A stretch of 64,000 nt of DNA. It comes from an uncultured SAR116 cluster alpha proteobacterium (GTDB taxonomy: Bacteria > Pseudomonadota > Alphaproteobacteria > Puniceispirillales > Marisalimonadaceae). This document shows, piece by piece, positions 36,575 through 45,127 of the stretch. The stretch covers positions 62,001 to 126,000 of the forward strand of contig CABZSR010000002.1 of NCBI GenBank assembly GCA_902528415.1, written 5' to 3'. Under the pieces are notes generated by a model that did no database searches, had not been told where the DNA came from, and worked only from the letters and a program-made list of their open reading frames with translations. The position numbers were made by a program, and so were the translations under genes. Within the stretch, counting starts at the first letter, position 1. The number at the start of each line of letters is the position of its first letter.

Positions 36575-37047
36575 TGTTAGACTTCTCAATAAGTTCTGGA
36601 CAATTAATGTTAATTTGGTCTTTTGCAGGAGCTATATGTTGTTTACCCTTTTTTACTAAAAATATATGGCAAAGATTTTTTACTGTTCCAATAATATTCA
36701 TAGCAATTTGGTTAAGTTTTTACACAAACCATGACTTTATAGGTCGTCCTATGTATGACAGGCCTCCTGAACAATTTGTTTACGAACATCATGCAGTTAT
36801 TTATGATAAAGGTGAAAGATTGATAGTGTTATGGGCTGTAAAAGATGGGATAAATAAACTTTTTAAATTCCCTCATACGGAACAAAATGAAGAAGCTTTG
36901 GATCAAGCTAAAAGAAATGCTGATAGGTCTGGTGTACCTCAAATGGGAGAAATTGTTAAAGAGGATCCTATTGATAAAAGATCCAGGAATAATGAATTTA
37001 CACTAAAAACATATAGATTTCCATTTCAGAAAATGATGCCAAAGTAA
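36574..37047 (+). CDS. Membrane-anchored protein of the ExbB/D-like unit, unknown function
   Basis: Protein of 157 residues with two N-terminal hydrophobic helices (about residues 8-24 and 32-50) and a soluble C-terminal part rich in charged residues. Its ATG shares one base with the preceding stop codon (TAATG). No family was recognised. The tight linkage suggests that it is a structural or regulatory partner of the channel pair. It converges on the luciferase-like gene after five bases. Confidence 0.6.
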   Translation: MLDFSISSGQLMLIWSFAGAICCLPFFTKNIWQRFFTVPIIFIAIWLSFYTNHDFIGRPMYDRPPEQFVYEHHAVIYDKGERLIVLWAVKDGINKLFKFPHTEQNEEALDQAKRNADRSGVPQMGEIVKEDPIDKRSRNNEFTLKTYRFPFQKMMPK

Positions 37048-37052
37048 TTAAC

Positions 37053-38156
37053 TTAATTGATATATTTTTGACTTATATACTTGTTTAATACAGGTTGAAT
37101 AGAAGTAGCCATCTCTGAAAATGAGTTTTCCCATAATTTTTTGGAATTTCCCATATCATGGCCTGTGAGTAGGAGTGTACCAAAAGGACCAACTTTTTCA
37201 ATAAATGATACTAATTTTTCAGTTACAGTTTTTTTATTTCCAATAATTATTAAGTCATTTGCTTTTTTCATAGCTTCTGGCAACTCCTTACTAAGGTTGA
37301 TATCCTTACTTAAAGTACCTGACGCAAGTTTTGAAACAGTATTTAAATATAGAAAATAGTGAGAAAACACTCCTTTAGGGTCACATAATATTTCTTCAGC
37401 TTCTGAATTTGATGAAGTAATGAGAACACTTCGTCCAACACGCCATTTTTGATAGGTAGGTTGTTTCCCGACCTTATTTGCCGCTTCTTGATAAGTTGGC
37501 CAATGAGTTGCTATATCTTTTGCATCAACAAAATTACCAGAAATTGGAATCCATCCTTTTTCTCCAGCTAGTTTTGCTGTCATTGAATTAGGATTTTTAA
37601 GAGATATTGCGATTTCAGGGTATGGTTTTTGAAATGGTTTAACGAATTTTCCAATACCCAATTCTCGAATAATATTCTTCTTTAAAGAAATATCCAGAAA
37701 TTCACCTTTGTAGTGATAATTTTCACTTTCATCCCAAAACTTTAAAATTGCCTCCATTGATTCAATCATTGTAATTGCTCTTGAACGTCCATCCATATTA
37801 CCAAAGAGCTCCCAATCACTCACTAAGCCTCCTGCACCAACACCTAAAATAACTCTTCCTTTTGAAAGATGATCCAGTAAACTTACTTGACCTGCGACTA
37901 CTGCGGGATGTTGTTGAGGTAGGGAAATAACTCCTGTTCCAAACTTAATATTTTTTGTTTCTTTTATTAAAGATGCATTAAAAATCAATGGTGAGGTAAC
38001 TGGTTCTGCTGTAGAACTATAATGTTCTCCCATCCAAGCTTCGGTAAAATTTAATTTATCTGCTAAAAGAACAAGTTTTCTATCTTCGTCATAAGAAATA
38101 CCTACATCTTTGTCTGCAGGGTGAAGAGGCATCATAAATAATCCAAGATTAAGCAT
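37053..38156 (-). CDS. Luciferase-like (LLM class) flavin-dependent monooxygenase
   Basis: TIM-barrel FMN/F420-type oxidoreductase of 367 residues. FTEAWMGEHYSS (about residue 38), FGTGVISLPQQHPAVVAGQVSLLDHLSKGRVILGVGAGGLVSDWELFG (about residues 72-120) and KPYPEIAISLKNPNSM are those of bacterial LLM monooxygenases related to alkanal monooxygenase. The substrate is unknown; the family oxidises a wide range of small organics. It follows the zinc-free alcohol dehydrogenase-like gene on the same strand after 64 bases. Confidence 0.88.
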   Translation of the reverse strand: MLNLGLFMMPLHPADKDVGISYDEDRKLVLLADKLNFTEAWMGEHYSSTAEPVTSPLIFNASLIKETKNIKFGTGVISLPQQHPAVVAGQVSLLDHLSKGRVILGVGAGGLVSDWELFGNMDGRSRAITMIESMEAILKFWDESENYHYKGEFLDISLKKNIIRELGIGKFVKPFQKPYPEIAISLKNPNSMTAKLAGEKGWIPISGNFVDAKDIATHWPTYQEAANKVGKQPTYQKWRVGRSVLITSSNSEAEEILCDPKGVFSHYFLYLNTVSKLASGTLSKDINLSKELPEAMKKANDLIIIGNKKTVTEKLVSFIEKVGPFGTLLLTGHDMGNSKKLWENSFSEMATSIQPVLNKYISQKYIN

Positions 38157-38220
38157 TGATTATTATATTCTCCAAAATATTTAAAATTTATATATTTATA
38201 TTACATTATTTAAAAATGAT

Positions 38221-39195
38221 TTAAAATTTAAGAACAATCGAACCAGTTGTTTTTCTTTTTTCTAATATAGATTGAGCTTCTTTTATCTCGTCAATATTCA
38301 ATGTTTTATCTATATTAATTTGTAAATCTTTATTTATTATCATATTAAAAAATGAGTCAGCATTCATTTGCATTTCGTTAGCATCTTTTATGTAAGTATT
38401 TAGTCCGCCTGTTGAAATAGACCCTGAAAAAGATCTCAGCATATTAATATTAATAGGGTCAATAGGGCCTGATGAAACTCCAAAGCTAACTATTCTTCCT
38501 TTTGGAGCTAGGCAGCCTATTCCTTTTAAAAAGGTATCTTTTCCAACTGAGTCATATATGATATTTACCCCTTTATTATTTGTAATTTCTAAGACTTTCC
38601 TGTCAAAGTCATCTTTTGAATAATTAATAGTAAAACTACATCCGTTTTGTTTAGCAATTCTTTCTTTTTCTTTAGAACTTACTGTTCCGATAACATTTGC
38701 TCCAATTTTGTTTGCCCATTGACAAAGAATTTGTCCAACGCCTCCCGCTGCAGCATGTACTAAAACAGTGTCGTGCTCTTTTAATTTATATGAATGGTTA
38801 ATTAGGTATTGAGAAGTTAAGCCTTTTAAGGTAGATGCAGCAGCAATTTTAAGATCAACTTCTTTTTTAAGCTTAATAGTTTTATCTTGATCTAAATTCA
38901 TAAACTGTGAAAAAGAACCTGGATTCATACAATGTGTCACCTTATCTCCAATATTAAATTTGGTAACATTAGAACCAATTTCTCTTACCGTTCCAGATGC
39001 TTCCATCCCAAGTACTGCAGGTAAACTCTTAAGTGGATAGGTACCTCTTCTTTGATTGATATCTATAAAATTCAATCCAGCAAACGAGTGTTCAATTAAA
39101 ATTTCTTTTGCCCCTAAATCTTTTAAGTTCACTTCTTCTATTTTCAGGACTTCCAAAGATCCTTGCTCATAAATTTTAATCGCTTTACTTATCAT
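38221..39195 (-). CDS. Quinone oxidoreductase-like MDR enzyme
   Basis: Zinc-free medium-chain dehydrogenase/reductase of about 324 residues, NADPH-dependent. HSFAGLNFIDINQRRGTYPLKSLPAVLGMEASG (about residues 32-64), VHAAAGGVGQILCQWANKIGANVIGT (nucleotide-binding) and GRIVSFGVSSG are typical of QOR/crotonyl-type members. The ATG at 39195 is chosen over a GTG at 39204, because AGGTG lies at proper distance before it. It begins ten bases after trpG, so it could be read from the trp operon. Confidence 0.88.
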   Translation of the reverse strand: MISKAIKIYEQGSLEVLKIEEVNLKDLGAKEILIEHSFAGLNFIDINQRRGTYPLKSLPAVLGMEASGTVREIGSNVTKFNIGDKVTHCMNPGSFSQFMNLDQDKTIKLKKEVDLKIAAASTLKGLTSQYLINHSYKLKEHDTVLVHAAAGGVGQILCQWANKIGANVIGTVSSKEKERIAKQNGCSFTINYSKDDFDRKVLEITNNKGVNIIYDSVGKDTFLKGIGCLAPKGRIVSFGVSSGPIDPININMLRSFSGSISTGGLNTYIKDANEMQMNADSFFNMIINKDLQINIDKTLNIDEIKEAQSILEKRKTTGSIVLKF

Positions 39196-39204
39196 AAAAC
39201 ACAC

Positions 39205-39855
39205 CTATAAATTAAATAAAAAATTTTCTAATATTTCCTTTCCACCCTCACTACCAAACGATTCTGGATGATATTGAATTCCATAAATAGGATACAATTT
39301 ATGACTGATTGCCATAATTTCACCACTAAAAGAAACTTTGTTAATATCAAGTATAGAACTTTTATCATCTATATCTTGTGAAATCCCGTTTATAATAAAA
39401 CAACTTGGTAAAGATTTTGTCTCAACAATTAGAGAATGGTATCTCATTATTTCTATATTTTGAGGTATTTTTTTATGTATTCCTTTTTGGTCATGTAATA
39501 AAAATGAGGTTTTTCCATGCATAGGTTCATTTGCATGAATGATTTTACCTCCAAATGAATGAACTATACCTTGCATACCTAAACATATGCCTAGGATTGG
39601 TATTTTTGGACCAAATTTTAGTATAATTTCTTGACAGACTCCAAAATACTTTTTTTCTGCAGGTGATCCTGGACCAGGTGAAATTATTATTTTGTCAGGC
39701 TTATCAAGTTTTAAATCATTAAGACATATTTGATCATTTCTTTTAACTATTATATCGGTTTTTATGCCTGATGTATTTTTATCTAAAATCTCACCACAAT
39801 ATTGAAATAGATTGAAAGTAAATGAGTCATAATTATCTATTATTAAGACTTTCAT
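39205..39855 (-). CDS. trpG: Anthranilate synthase component II (glutamine amidotransferase)
   Basis: Class I glutamine amidotransferase of 216 residues that supplies ammonia to TrpE. Signature: DNYDSFTFNLFQYCGE at the N-terminus, SPGPGSPAE, GICLGMQGI with the nucleophilic Cys near residue 93, and the YHPESFGSEGG catalytic His/Glu motif. It starts one base after the trpE stop. PabA-like function in folate synthesis is possible for this family, but the TrpE-type partner and the TrpR gene make tryptophan the likelier path. Confidence 0.88.
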   Translation of the reverse strand: MKVLIIDNYDSFTFNLFQYCGEILDKNTSGIKTDIIVKRNDQICLNDLKLDKPDKIIISPGPGSPAEKKYFGVCQEIILKFGPKIPILGICLGMQGIVHSFGGKIIHANEPMHGKTSFLLHDQKGIHKKIPQNIEIMRYHSLIVETKSLPSCFIINGISQDIDDKSSILDINKVSFSGEIMAISHKLYPIYGIQYHPESFGSEGGKEILENFLFNL

Positions 39856-39856
39856 A

Positions 39857-41257
39857 TTATTTCGTCTCTCTAAATGATTCTAGAACTGTCTTCATGGCAG
39901 CAAGTTTTCTTTCAATTTCTAGATACTCTTTATCTGGATCTGAATCATAAACATTTCCACCACAAGTTTGAGCAAAAGCTTTCTCACCTTTTATAAAAAT
40001 GGATCTAATTGGAATAGCAAATGTACAATCACCATTAAATCCAAACTGCCCTATTGCTCCTCCATATGGACCTCTGCCGTCTTCTTCAATTTCATTAATT
40101 ATTTTCATAGCTTCTATTTTAGGGGCGCCAGACAAAGTGCCAGCTGGAAAATTTGAGGCTAAAGCAGAGAACATATCCTCTTCATCATTAATTATACCAG
40201 CAATTTCAGACGATATGTGTTGTACATGAGAATATTTTTTTATATCCATAAGGTTTCTAACTTTGACAGTACCAAATTTAGCAACTCTACCTAAATCATT
40301 TCTATGTAAATCTACTAACATATTATGTTCAGCTATTTCTTTACTATCATTTAGTAATTCTCTAGCTAATTTTAGATCCTCTGTTTTATCAGCTCCTCGT
40401 TTTGTTGTTCCAGCTAAAGGAAAAGTTTCCATTTCCCCGTTTTTAAGCCGAAAGAGAAGTTCTGGTGACGCTCCAATGATTATTTGATCAGTAAACTTCA
40501 TAAAATACATGTGAGGGGATGGATTTAGCATTCTTAACTTTGAATATATTTCAGTAAGATCTCCTTTTATTTCATAATGACTTTTAAAACCCACTTCACA
40601 TTGAAAAATTAATCCATTTTTTATGTCTTCTTTAATCTTTAATACAGTTTTTCTATGCTCATCCCTTGTCATTGAATTTCTTAAAAATTTACAGCTTACT
40701 TGTGTACTATTATGATTATTTTGTTTAATAATTGATTTTATTTTTTCAATTTTATTATCTTCATAATAATAATAAAATATTTCGCCTGTCATTTGGTCAT
40801 AAATAAGACCGTCAAGATACACGCCAAATTTAAAAGACTCGAAATTAGGATTTTTTTTTATATTTAAATTATTTTCAAAATAATTAAAACCATCGTAACT
40901 TACGAAGCCAACCAATCCTCCAGCATATTTCTTTGATATAATATTTTGAGGAATAATGTCTCTTAATTTATAATAAGGGTTTTCACATGAAAATGATCTA
41001 ATTTCACCTTTATTTATATTTTCAATTTTTAATTCATGTTTATTTTCTGAAAATATAAGATATTTTGGATCAAAACCAATTATATGGTAGCGAGAAATAT
41101 TACTCTCTTCCCCTAGTGATTCAAATAAAAAACAGTTTTTAAAGTTAAATTGTATTTTTTTGAACAATTCAAAAAAATTATATTTATCGCCTATTTTTAT
41201 GTATTTAGGTTTGCCTTCAATTTTAATTTTATTTGGTTCATTTTGTTTTTTAGTCAT
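39857..41257 (-). CDS. trpE: Anthranilate synthase component I
   Basis: Chorismate-utilising enzyme of 466 residues making anthranilate from chorismate. FLFESLGEESNISRYHIIG (about residues 42-60) is the region holding the tryptophan feedback site in TrpE (usually LLES, here LFES). FPAGTLSGAPKIEAM (about residue 355), RGPYGGAIG and AQTCGGNVYDSDPDKEYLE are catalytic-domain motifs. The gene is very AT-rich. trpD, trpC or trpBA do not follow, which is unusual. It overlaps trpR by four bases (ATGA) and precedes trpG by one base, so the three form one operon. Confidence 0.88.
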   Translation of the reverse strand: MTKKQNEPNKIKIEGKPKYIKIGDKYNFFELFKKIQFNFKNCFLFESLGEESNISRYHIIGFDPKYLIFSENKHELKIENINKGEIRSFSCENPYYKLRDIIPQNIISKKYAGGLVGFVSYDGFNYFENNLNIKKNPNFESFKFGVYLDGLIYDQMTGEIFYYYYEDNKIEKIKSIIKQNNHNSTQVSCKFLRNSMTRDEHRKTVLKIKEDIKNGLIFQCEVGFKSHYEIKGDLTEIYSKLRMLNPSPHMYFMKFTDQIIIGASPELLFRLKNGEMETFPLAGTTKRGADKTEDLKLARELLNDSKEIAEHNMLVDLHRNDLGRVAKFGTVKVRNLMDIKKYSHVQHISSEIAGIINDEEDMFSALASNFPAGTLSGAPKIEAMKIINEIEEDGRGPYGGAIGQFGFNGDCTFAIPIRSIFIKGEKAFAQTCGGNVYDSDPDKEYLEIERKLAAMKTVLESFRETK

Positions 41258-41538
41258 TTTTTATGATTTGCTCTTAAAATATCAATAATGTTAGATTTAA
41301 TTTTAAAAATTTCTTCATTTTCAAAAGCGTATGAACCTCTTGTAACTGTTGCAATTCCTACATTTAGATCTTCAGAAATTTCTCTTTGTTTTTTACCATG
41401 CAAAAGCATTTGAAATATCTTTAAACGATTATCAAGCTCTTTTAACTCTTTGTTGGTAAAAAGCGCGTTGAGGAACAATTCCATGTTTTTGCAATTGTTT
41501 GTTTTAGTTAAGAGTTGATTCAATAAGTTTGTTTTCAT
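41254..41538 (-). CDS. trpR: Trp repressor (TrpR family)
   Basis: Helix-turn-helix protein of 94 residues. LNALFTNKELKELDNRLKIFQMLLHGKKQREISEDLNVGIATVTRGSYAFEN matches TrpR of enterobacteria across the DNA-binding helices, including the diagnostic GIATVTRGS recognition turn and the downstream position that helps bind L-tryptophan. It is the first gene of the trpR-trpE-trpG operon. A TrpR-like palindrome lies at its own start codon, so autoregulation by tryptophan is probable. The related YerC family differs in the recognition region and is less likely. Confidence 0.88.
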   Translation of the reverse strand: MKTNLLNQLLTKTNNCKNMELFLNALFTNKELKELDNRLKIFQMLLHGKKQREISEDLNVGIATVTRGSYAFENEEIFKIKSNIIDILRANHKK

Positions 41539-41549
41539 GTACTAGTACA
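41538..41549. promoter_or_regulatory. Candidate Trp operator (half-site palindrome) overlapping the trpR start
   Basis: TGTACTAGTACA, a perfect 12-base palindrome centred on CTAG, ends at the A of the trpR ATG. CTAG flanked by GTA/TAC is the core contact sequence of TrpR operators in E. coli, and GTACTAGTAC is the palindromic half-site known to bind the repressor in tandem. Occupancy would block initiation or early elongation of the operon. Confidence 0.6.
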
Positions 41550-41597
41550 ATATTTTATTGATTAATCTAATTAAATAAAAAAATTCAGGCTTATAAT

Positions 41598-41804
41598 TTA
41601 TATAGCTTTAAGGTTGCCTGCAGAAACTTTACCGTCTTTGCCGTCTTCCAACTCATATTCAATTTTTTGATCAGGTTCTAGAGTTGTCATACCTGCAGCT
41701 TGTACGGCACTGATATGAACAAACACATCCTTGTCTCCACCCTCTGGTTCAATGAAGCCATAACCTTTTGTAGGGTTAAACCATTTAACTGTTCCTGTGG
41801 CCAT
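41598..41804 (-). CDS. Cold-shock protein (second copy)
   Basis: Single cold-shock domain of 68 residues with KGYGFIEPEGG and DVFVHISAVQAAG nucleic-acid-binding motifs. It differs from the paralogue at 32023-32229 in about a third of positions. An AGGAAAC stretch precedes the ATG. The 145-base region upstream is long enough for a leader, but only a weak five-base hairpin was seen in it. Confidence 0.97.
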   Translation of the reverse strand: MATGTVKWFNPTKGYGFIEPEGGDKDVFVHISAVQAAGMTTLEPDQKIEYELEDGKDGKVSAGNLKAI

Positions 41805-41949
41805 TTTGTTTCCTTTTCTTAGCTCTAAAAATAAAGAGCGCTTAGTTAATATTGTGATTTATTAAAACATGGTTATACAATTATGTACTTAATAAACTCC
41901 GATATTATATTTCAATTCTTTATTTTAGCAAGTTTGATTTGAAATGTAC

Positions 41950-42873
41950 TTATTTATAGTCTTCTTCATAAGCTTTTATGATTGAACTAACAGCTAAATT
42001 AAATGGCGTTTCAATATTATTTTCTTCTCCTAAAGTTACAACCATACCATTAATAGCGTCAATTTCAGATAACCTTTTTGCTTCAACATCCTGCAGCATT
42101 GAAGGTTTAGAGTCTAAAAGTTTTTTGCCAAATTCTGTTATATATTTAATTGTGTCATCAAAAGTAAAATTAACATTTTGAATGTCACCCATTTTCCTGG
42201 CCTCTAGAGCACACCCTTTAGCCACTTCAAACATTTGTTTGTTTCCCATTACTTCACCAAGTGTTTTCCTGAATACTGAGCATGGGCCACTATAAGCAAC
42301 GTTACATATAAATTTTTCCCAAATTAATTGTTCTATATCTTCGAAAGCTTTTGCGTTAAACCCTGCATCAGACCAAACCTTAACTAGTTTTTCTAATCTT
42401 TGAGTTATTCCTCCATTCATTTCACCAATTCTTATCATACTCATATTATTATGATGAGCATGTCCAGGACCAACCATTGCTGCTCCAAAGCCTTGAGCCA
42501 CTCCTAAAAGAATATTGTCAGCAGGCATAAAAGTAGCAATTCGTTCACCAGCACCTAGCCCATTCTGTATAGTTAAAATAAGAGAATTTTTTGATATTAT
42601 TTTGCTTAGATTAGATGCGGCTGAACTGACTCCAGATGCCTTAGTTGCTATTATAAATAGTTCATATCCTTTTGCATCTTCTATGTTATTCGAAACATTT
42701 ATATTTTTAACCACATTATCACCACTGAAACCTGAAACTCTAAGACCATCTTTTCTTATGGCTTCTAAATGCTCTTCCCAAAGATCAATTGCTAAAACCT
42801 TATTATTATTTTGAGCAAGAAAGGATGCATAAATAGATCCCATTGCACCTGCTCCAATTATAGCAATTTTCAT
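41950..42873 (-). CDS. Ketopantoate reductase family oxidoreductase (PanE/ApbA)
   Basis: NADPH-dependent 2-ketoacid reductase of 307 residues. It has the Rossmann GAGAMGSIYASFLAQNNNKVLAIDLW start, the TLQNGLGAGERIATF segment, the catalytic Lys in EKFICNVAYSGPCSVF (about residue 190), and DVEAKRLSEIDAINGMVV. The family contains pantothenate-pathway PanE and many paralogues with other ketoacid substrates. No panB/panC lies nearby and the next gene is a pirin, so panE itself is not asserted. Confidence 0.85.
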   Translation of the reverse strand: MKIAIIGAGAMGSIYASFLAQNNNKVLAIDLWEEHLEAIRKDGLRVSGFSGDNVVKNINVSNNIEDAKGYELFIIATKASGVSSAASNLSKIISKNSLILTIQNGLGAGERIATFMPADNILLGVAQGFGAAMVGPGHAHHNNMSMIRIGEMNGGITQRLEKLVKVWSDAGFNAKAFEDIEQLIWEKFICNVAYSGPCSVFRKTLGEVMGNKQMFEVAKGCALEARKMGDIQNVNFTFDDTIKYITEFGKKLLDSKPSMLQDVEAKRLSEIDAINGMVVTLGEENNIETPFNLAVSSIIKAYEEDYK

Positions 42874-42886
42874 AACCTAATCTCCA

Positions 42887-43792
42887 TCACTGCTTAATAA
42901 AAGTTCCATTGTTTAATTCAGACATAGCAAGTTGAATTTCATCACTAGTATTCATTACAATAGGTCCGTGCCATGCAACGGGTTCTTGAATAGGATTACC
43001 AGAGATTAGTAGGAATCTAACACCTTGATTTCCAGATAACAGCTTAACTTCATCTCCTTTATCAAAGGTAATTAGCGTCTTGTTTCCACTCATGTCACGT
43101 ATTGTGTAGTCTTCATTGTTAAATGATTTTTCAATTTTAATGCCTTTAGGCTCCGAAGCATAATCAAAGTTAGCCTCTCCTTCAAAAACATATGCAAAAC
43201 AATTATCTCGTAATGATATTGGGAAGTTTTTAATTTTGTTTGGTGGAACATAAATGTCAAAATATTGAGGGTTAGATGCAATTCCCTTTATTAAACCTTT
43301 ATACCCCCGATAATCGCCTATTATTATTTTTATGATAGTACCATCGTCATCATTTATAACTTTGATATCGCTTGATTTTATATCTTGATAGTTAGGATCA
43401 GTCATTTTAAGATAAGATGGTAAATTAGCCCATAATTGAAAACCATGCATTTCACCTTTATAATTACCTAAGGGCATTTCTTGATGAAGTATACCTGAAC
43501 CTGCAGTCATCCATTGAACATCTCCATCATTCAGCTTTCCTGAATTTCCCAAGCTATCTTTGTGTTCCACGGCTCCTTTTAAGATATAAGTGATTGTCTC
43601 TATTCCTCTATGAGGATGCCACGGGAAACCTAGTTGGTAATCTTGGGGATTGTTATTTCTAAAATCATCAAGTAGTAAAAAAGGATCAAAATCACTAGTA
43701 TTTCCAAAGCCAAAAGCTCTATCTAATTTTACACCAGCACCCTCTAAAACTGGATTTGATTTTTTTCTTTCTAAAATTGGTCTAACAGTCAT
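42887..43792 (-). CDS. Pirin family protein
   Basis: Bicupin of 301 residues with the pirin N-terminal domain: FDPFLLLDDFRNNNPQDYQLGFPWHPHRGIETITYILKGAVEHKDSLGN (about residues 35-84) with its metal-binding His pair, WMTAGSGILHQEMP and HGFQLWANLP. Some bacterial pirins have quercetinase activity, others bind and modulate enzymes or transcription factors; no specific role is visible. It is 13 bases from the reductase gene, which it precedes on the same strand. Confidence 0.9.
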   Translation of the reverse strand: MTVRPILERKKSNPVLEGAGVKLDRAFGFGNTSDFDPFLLLDDFRNNNPQDYQLGFPWHPHRGIETITYILKGAVEHKDSLGNSGKLNDGDVQWMTAGSGILHQEMPLGNYKGEMHGFQLWANLPSYLKMTDPNYQDIKSSDIKVINDDDGTIIKIIIGDYRGYKGLIKGIASNPQYFDIYVPPNKIKNFPISLRDNCFAYVFEGEANFDYASEPKGIKIEKSFNNEDYTIRDMSGNKTLITFDKGDEVKLLSGNQGVRFLLISGNPIQEPVAWHGPIVMNTSDEIQLAMSELNNGTFIKQ

Positions 43793-43892
43793 AATGTCTT
43801 TATAACTTTAAAAATAATAATTATGAACTTTTTTTTATCCATATAGATAAATTGATATTTCACCAAAAATAAATAAAAAAGGAACTTATAAT

Positions 43893-44693
43893 TTGTTTGA
43901 GCAAGCGTTAAGTGGCTTAAGTACAATTAATCAATTAGAATTATTAATTCCTACAAGTATTTTAGCAGTCATGTTGGTAGCAATATCAAAATCAGGATTT
44001 GGAGGTGGCTTAGGTGGTTTAGGCTTTCCTTTAATGGTATTAGTATTGCCGCCTAAATTAGCATTAGCGGTTTTTTTGCCGTTAACATTATTAACAGATA
44101 TATGGGTAATATTTGTATGGAGAAAATTTTTTATTTTTGAAATTATTTGGATGATGGTCTTAGGTGGAATGATTGGCCAATTAATATGTTGGATATTTTT
44201 TAATTATTTAGATAATAAATCTATTCTAATTTTAATTGGAACTATGGCGTTAATAACATCTGTAAATTTTTTTTTAAGTAAAATAGATCTATTACAAAAA
44301 TCAAAAAATCATTTAAATACATTGCAACCAAATTATCTGAGAGCAGTTTTTTGGTGCTCTTTATCTGGATTTGCAAGTTTTATTGCATGGGCAGGTTCTG
44401 TTCCTGCACAGATTTATCTTTTAAAGTTAGGAGTTAATAGAAAAAATTTTGTGGGCATCATGAGTTTCTATTTTTTTTTAATTAATTTTTCAAAAATACC
44501 TTTTTATTTAGATCTAAACATTTTTACCAATCAGTCACTTTTTTTGAGTTTTCTTTTAATTCCTGTTCTCCCTATTGGTATATTTTTAGGTAAGTGGTTG
44601 AATTTAAAACTTTCTGATAATTTATTTTACAACATTAGTCATGTGGCTTTATTTTTATGTGGCATTCATTTAATAATTAAAAATGCAACTTAG
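43893..44693 (+). CDS. TSUP/TauE-SafE family membrane protein
   Basis: Membrane protein of 266 residues with about eight helices. The N-terminal SKSGFGGGLGGLGFPLMVLVLPPKLALAVFLPLTLLTDI (about residues 32-70) and the second repeat FASFIAWAGSVPAQIYLLKLGVNRKNFVG are the duplicated family motif. TSUP members export sulfite, sulfolactate or other organosulfur anions. The start is a TTG after AAAGGA. It lies 10 bases before the carboxymuconolactone decarboxylase-family gene. Confidence 0.85.
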   Translation: MFEQALSGLSTINQLELLIPTSILAVMLVAISKSGFGGGLGGLGFPLMVLVLPPKLALAVFLPLTLLTDIWVIFVWRKFFIFEIIWMMVLGGMIGQLICWIFFNYLDNKSILILIGTMALITSVNFFLSKIDLLQKSKNHLNTLQPNYLRAVFWCSLSGFASFIAWAGSVPAQIYLLKLGVNRKNFVGIMSFYFFLINFSKIPFYLDLNIFTNQSLFLSFLLIPVLPIGIFLGKWLNLKLSDNLFYNISHVALFLCGIHLIIKNAT

Positions 44694-44702
44694 GAGATAA
44701 AA

Positions 44703-45089
44703 ATGGAAAGTGAAATTTTTAAAAAAGGAATAGCAAAAAGAAGGAAAGTACTTGGAGATGAATATGTAGATAAAGCACTTGCCTCAGCAGACGAATTGGG
44801 TGCAGATATGCAAAAATTAGTAACTGAATATGCTTGGGGTGAAGTTTGGAACAAAGAAAATCTGTCAGATAGAGATAGATCATTGGTTAACTTAGGCATG
44901 ATTGCCGCTCTTAATAGATCGCATGAATTTAAATTACATGTCAGAGGTGCTTTGAATAATGGATTAACTAGATTACAAATTCGTGATATCGTTTTACAGA
45001 TTACAATATACTGTGGAGCTCCTGCAGGTTTGGAGTCACTTAGGCATATTAGAGAAGTATTTGCTGAAGTTGATTCAGAAAATAAATAA
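44703..45089 (+). CDS. Carboxymuconolactone decarboxylase family protein
   Basis: All-helical protein of 128 residues. WGEVWNKENLSDRDRSLVNLGMIAALNRSHEFKLHVRGALNNG (about residues 42-84) followed by DIVLQITIYCGAPAGLESLR is close to 4-carboxymuconolactone decarboxylase (PcaC) rather than AhpD, since the CxxC motif of AhpD is missing. PcaC acts in the protocatechuate branch, but no other pca gene is near, so a related decarboxylase on another lactone is possible. Confidence 0.85.
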   Translation: MESEIFKKGIAKRRKVLGDEYVDKALASADELGADMQKLVTEYAWGEVWNKENLSDRDRSLVNLGMIAALNRSHEFKLHVRGALNNGLTRLQIRDIVLQITIYCGAPAGLESLRHIREVFAEVDSENK

Positions 45090-45127
45090 ATAAATTTAAT
45101 GAACTGGGGATTTATTTATATGAAATA

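Noticed and set aside
35503-37047. Zorya-type anti-phage system based on the MotA/MotB-like pair
   Set aside because: No ZorC, ZorD or ZorE helicase/nuclease gene follows, the channel subunit lacks the long cytoplasmic tail of ZorA, and the partner lacks an OmpA-like domain.
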